From the NCBI GenBank assembly GCA_944415425.1, contig CALYBP010000001.1, positions 1 to 64,000 of the forward strand: 64,000 nt of DNA, in the 5' to 3' direction. The translations under genes were made by a program, and so were the position numbers. Position 1 is the first letter of the stretch, and every line of letters starts with the position of its first letter. Shown one piece after another: positions 61,697 through 64,000 of the stretch. This DNA comes from an uncultured Ruminococcus sp. GTDB lineage: Bacteria > Bacillota > Clostridia > Oscillospirales > Acutalibacteraceae. The notes below the pieces were generated by a model. The model saw nothing but the letters and a program-made list of their open reading frames with translations, ran no database searches and was not told the DNA's origin.

Positions 61697-62977
61697 ATGA
61701 AAAAACCTCTTGCGGACAGATTTCGTCCGCATACGCTTGATGATATAGTCGGACAGAAACATTTGCTTGGCGAAGGTAAGCCGTTAAGAAAAATCATTGA
61801 AAACGGAGAGATTCCGAACCTTATTTTTTACGGCCCGTCGGGGGTAGGGAAAACTACTCTTGCGACTTACATCGCAAACAAGACAAATAAAACCCTTAAA
61901 AAGCTCAACGGAACAACGGCGTCTACTTCGGACATCAAGGATATTGTGGCTCAGCTTAATACATTTTCAGGTATTAACGGAATTTTGCTTTATCTTGACG
62001 AGATACAGTATTTTAACAAAAAACAACAGCAGACGCTGCTTGAGTATATTGAAAACGGAAGCATAACATTGATTGCTTCCACAACCGAAAATCCGTATTT
62101 CTATGTGTATAACGCTATATTGAGCCGCTCCACGGTTTTTGAGTTTAAATCTGTTGAGCCTGAGGAAGTCGTCAGGGCAGTATACAGAGCGAAAAATATG
62201 CTTGAGCAGGAACAGAATATTGAGATTGATTTGCCGGAAGTATGTGCCGAAAAAATAGCATTCGGCTGCGGCGGCGACGTCAGAAAAGCTATGAATGCGC
62301 TTGAGCTTTCCGTAATTTCTGCTGATACAGAAAACGGAAAAAGAAAAGTAACTCTTGAAATTGTCGAACAGCTTGTGCAGAAAAGCGCGCTGAGGTATGA
62401 CAAAGACGGAGATGAACATTACGACATTGTATCGGCATATCAAAAAAGTATGAGGGGCAGCGATACAAACGCCGCATTACACTATCTTGCGCGTCTGCTT
62501 GAATCGGGGGATCTTATAAGCGCCTGCCGACGTCTTATGGTTTGTGCCTGTGAGGACGTGGGGGTTGCTTATCCTCAGCTTATACCCATTGTAAAGGCGT
62601 GTGTTGACATTGCAAGGGACGTAGGGCTTCCCGAAGCCAGAATACCGCTTGCGGATGCAGTTGTTATGGTTTGCAATGCCCCAAAGTCAAACTCCGCATA
62701 TGCAGGTATAAACGCGGCAATGCAGGATATTAAAAACGGTAAATTCGGACCTATACCTAGACGGCTTCAAAATATGCATTACGACGGCGAGGATAATCAA
62801 AGCAAAGGTCAGTTTTATCTTTATCCACACGATTATAAGAATCATTATGTTAAACAGCAGTACCTGCCGGACATTATCAAAGACAAGGTTTACTATGTTT
62901 ACGGTGACAATAAAAACGAGCAGGCATTTAAGGCTTATTGGAGCAAGTTAAAATCGGACGCGCAAAAGAAAGAATAG
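61697..62977 (+). CDS. rarA: replication-associated recombination ATPase RarA/MgsA
   Basis: This 426-residue AAA+ clamp-loader-like ATPase acts at stalled replication forks. It opens PLADRFRPHTLDDIVGQKHLLG. Walker A is FYGPSGVGKTTLATYIA (about 43-59), Walker B is LLYLDEIQYFNKKQQ (about 94-108) and sensor 1 is ASTTENPYF (about 122-130). The C-terminal SKGQFYLYPHDYKNHYVKQQYLP is typical. GAGGGGGAG precedes the ATG. The length is normal. Confidence 0.95.
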   Translation: MKKPLADRFRPHTLDDIVGQKHLLGEGKPLRKIIENGEIPNLIFYGPSGVGKTTLATYIANKTNKTLKKLNGTTASTSDIKDIVAQLNTFSGINGILLYLDEIQYFNKKQQQTLLEYIENGSITLIASTTENPYFYVYNAILSRSTVFEFKSVEPEEVVRAVYRAKNMLEQEQNIEIDLPEVCAEKIAFGCGGDVRKAMNALELSVISADTENGKRKVTLEIVEQLVQKSALRYDKDGDEHYDIVSAYQKSMRGSDTNAALHYLARLLESGDLISACRRLMVCACEDVGVAYPQLIPIVKACVDIARDVGLPEARIPLADAVVMVCNAPKSNSAYAGINAAMQDIKNGKFGPIPRRLQNMHYDGEDNQSKGQFYLYPHDYKNHYVKQQYLPDIIKDKVYYVYGDNKNEQAFKAYWSKLKSDAQKKE

Positions 62978-63017
62978 CGTCTTAAAAATAAAATAATTTG
63001 AGTAAAAAATTGGGATT

Positions 63018-63059
63018 GGAACGGTAAAATCAATGTAATTTACCGTTCCTTTTTCTTTT
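63018..63059 (+). terminator. intrinsic terminator of rarA
   Basis: A perfect 11-bp stem GGAACGGTAAA/TTTACCGTTCC (63018-63028 with 63039-63049) is followed by TTTTTCTTTTG. Confidence 0.92.
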
Positions 63060-63125
63060 GTGTAATATTTACTATAAAGTTGTGCAATGTAGACAAATTT
63101 TGGAGTAATTTTTTGTAAGCATAAA

Positions 63126-63176
63126 TTAGAAAAATATTCTAATTTAGAAAATTATAAAACTCCTGTTGAGTTAGAA
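63126..63176 (+). promoter_or_regulatory. cluster of TTAGAA half-sites upstream of the CBM26 gene
   Basis: TTAGAA occurs at 63126, 63144 and 63171 and inverted (TTCTAA) at 63137. The first and inverted copies form AATTAGAA-AAATA-TTCTAATT, a perfect 8-bp dyad. They lie 80-125 bp upstream of the start codon. They may be a regulator binding site, but chance in AT-rich DNA is possible. Confidence 0.4.
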
Positions 63177-63252
63177 TAATTGTGTAATTGTGGAGTAGTG
63201 TTGAGTATCTTCACGCACACAACCATTTTAATGAATTTGGAGGAAAGTCATT

Positions 63253-64000
63253 ATGGTAAAAAAACAACACAAAGTATTAAGCATAGTTCTGTGCTTAATG
63301 CTTGCAGTGTCTGCTGTATTTGCAGGTACTGTGGGTGCCTTTGCGGCATCAGGAGATACTGTTTACTGCAGACTGAACAACGGCTGGGGTTCGGTTTATG
63401 CCTACATGTGGTCTGCAGATTCAGGTAACAACGCGGCGTGGCCCGGTGTTAAGATGACGGAAGTTGAAAGCGGTGTATATTCATACCAGCTTACAGGCGA
63501 TTTCGATATGATTATCTTTAACAACGGCAGCGGCGGAAACGGCAATCAGACCTCTGACCTTTCATATGCCGGAAACGGTAAAATTTATGATTTGTCATCA
63601 GGTACATGGTCGACCTATGTTGAGGTTCCGACAGACGCTACAAAACCGACTCAGGCTACAGGTGCTACAACTGCTACAACTGCTACGGAACCACCTGTAA
63701 CAGGTGAAGGCATCACAGTTTACCTCAAAAACGAGGCAGGCTGGTCTAATGTCAACTGTTATATGTGGTCTGACGGAGCAGGCAACAACGGCGCTTGGCC
63801 CGGTAAGGCAATGACAAATATCGGTGATGATGTTTATATGTATACATCGTCAACCGCTTTTGAAAACTGCATTTTTAACAACGGAAGCTCACAGACATCT
63901 GACCTTACAGCTATGGATGGTTATATTTTTAACAACAAGACAAATACCTGGTCTGTTTACGATACAAGCGACCTTCAGGTTAAGTCTTATTCTGTTGACC
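63253..64000 (+). CDS. secreted starch-binding protein with tandem CBM26 modules, cut by window end
   Basis: The open frame runs from ATG 63253 (after TTGGAGGAAAG) to the window edge, 249 codons without a stop. A signal peptide ending FAA (about 1-34) is followed by two similar ~80-residue modules (about 35-116 and 139-221). Each has a WGSV/WSNV...YMW pattern, GNN-x-AWPG, FNNGS and QTSDLT-type strings, the signature of CBM26 starch-binding domains. A Thr/Ala/Pro linker (ATTATTATE) separates them. The catalytic part is outside the window. An amylase or pullulanase of the amylosome type is likely. Confidence 0.9.
   Translation, partial: MVKKQHKVLSIVLCLMLAVSAVFAGTVGAFAASGDTVYCRLNNGWGSVYAYMWSADSGNNAAWPGVKMTEVESGVYSYQLTGDFDMIIFNNGSGGNGNQTSDLSYAGNGKIYDLSSGTWSTYVEVPTDATKPTQATGATTATTATEPPVTGEGITVYLKNEAGWSNVNCYMWSDGAGNNGAWPGKAMTNIGDDVYMYTSSTAFENCIFNNGSSQTSDLTAMDGYIFNNKTNTWSVYDTSDLQVKSYSVD

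Overview
The window reads as a contiguous piece of chromosome from a low-to-mid GC, anaerobic, endospore-forming Firmicute of the Ruminococcaceae, most likely a starch-degrading Ruminococcus close to R. bromii. The evidence is a dockerin-bearing secreted protein, a secreted protein opening with tandem CBM26-like starch-binding modules, spoIIE, pyruvate formate-lyase with its activase, a FabK-type fatty acid operon, and a class B sortase beside a protein with an SPQTG anchor. The species is an inference. I found no rRNA, prophage, insertion sequence or CRISPR array.

Layout. 1-9.1 kb: an APH-fold kinase, a Nudix hydrolase, a DHHW-family membrane protein, a PLP aminotransferase, trpS, and an overlapping ppk-pfk pair. 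9.2-16.4 kb: a dockerin/CHAP/SH3 secreted protein, an FtsX-type ABC exporter, and a MATE efflux gene behind a probable guanidine-IV riboswitch. 16.6-21.5 kb: lysC, hom and a class A penicillin-binding protein on the minus strand. 21.8-30.4 kb: a small secreted BofC-like protein, then the operon fabK-fabD-fabG-fabF-accB-fabZ-accC-accD-accA. 30.5-34.1 kb: rpmG-secE-nusG-rplK-rplA-rplJ-rplL with two L1-binding leader mimics and an L10 leader. 34.3-43.7 kb: mixed genes, including a zinc-ribbon membrane protein, a lipoprotein joining a metal/siderophore-type binding domain to a peptidoglycan-binding domain, an L,D-transpeptidase and a DUF815 ATPase. 43.7-49.1 kb: a ZTP riboswitch, pflB-pflA, mnmA and nadA. 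49.3-52.1 kb: an SPQTG surface protein, sortase B and an LCP ligase. 52.1-57.7 kb: yqgF, spoIIE, a yerC-type regulator, a methyltransferase, hslO and four tRNAs (Val, Asp, Phe, Gly). 57.9-64 kb: a PRTase-like protein, a Thr/Glu-rich membrane protein, dusB, glyA, rarA and the start of the CBM26 protein.

Three themes connect the genes. Several encode cell-surface and starch-related functions (dockerin protein, CBM26 protein, sortase cassette, LCP, L,D-transpeptidase, PBP). Core metabolism and translation are under RNA-based control (ZTP and guanidine-IV riboswitches, L1 and L10 leaders). One-carbon and purine metabolism appear together (pfl behind a ZTP switch; glyA).

The most novel observation is a dispersed intergenic repeat of about 100 bp present in three copies (16431-16530, 34157-34256, 46922-47022). 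Each copy starts exactly where the U-tract of a neighbouring gene's intrinsic terminator ends, and each lies antisense to that gene. I know of no described element that matches it.
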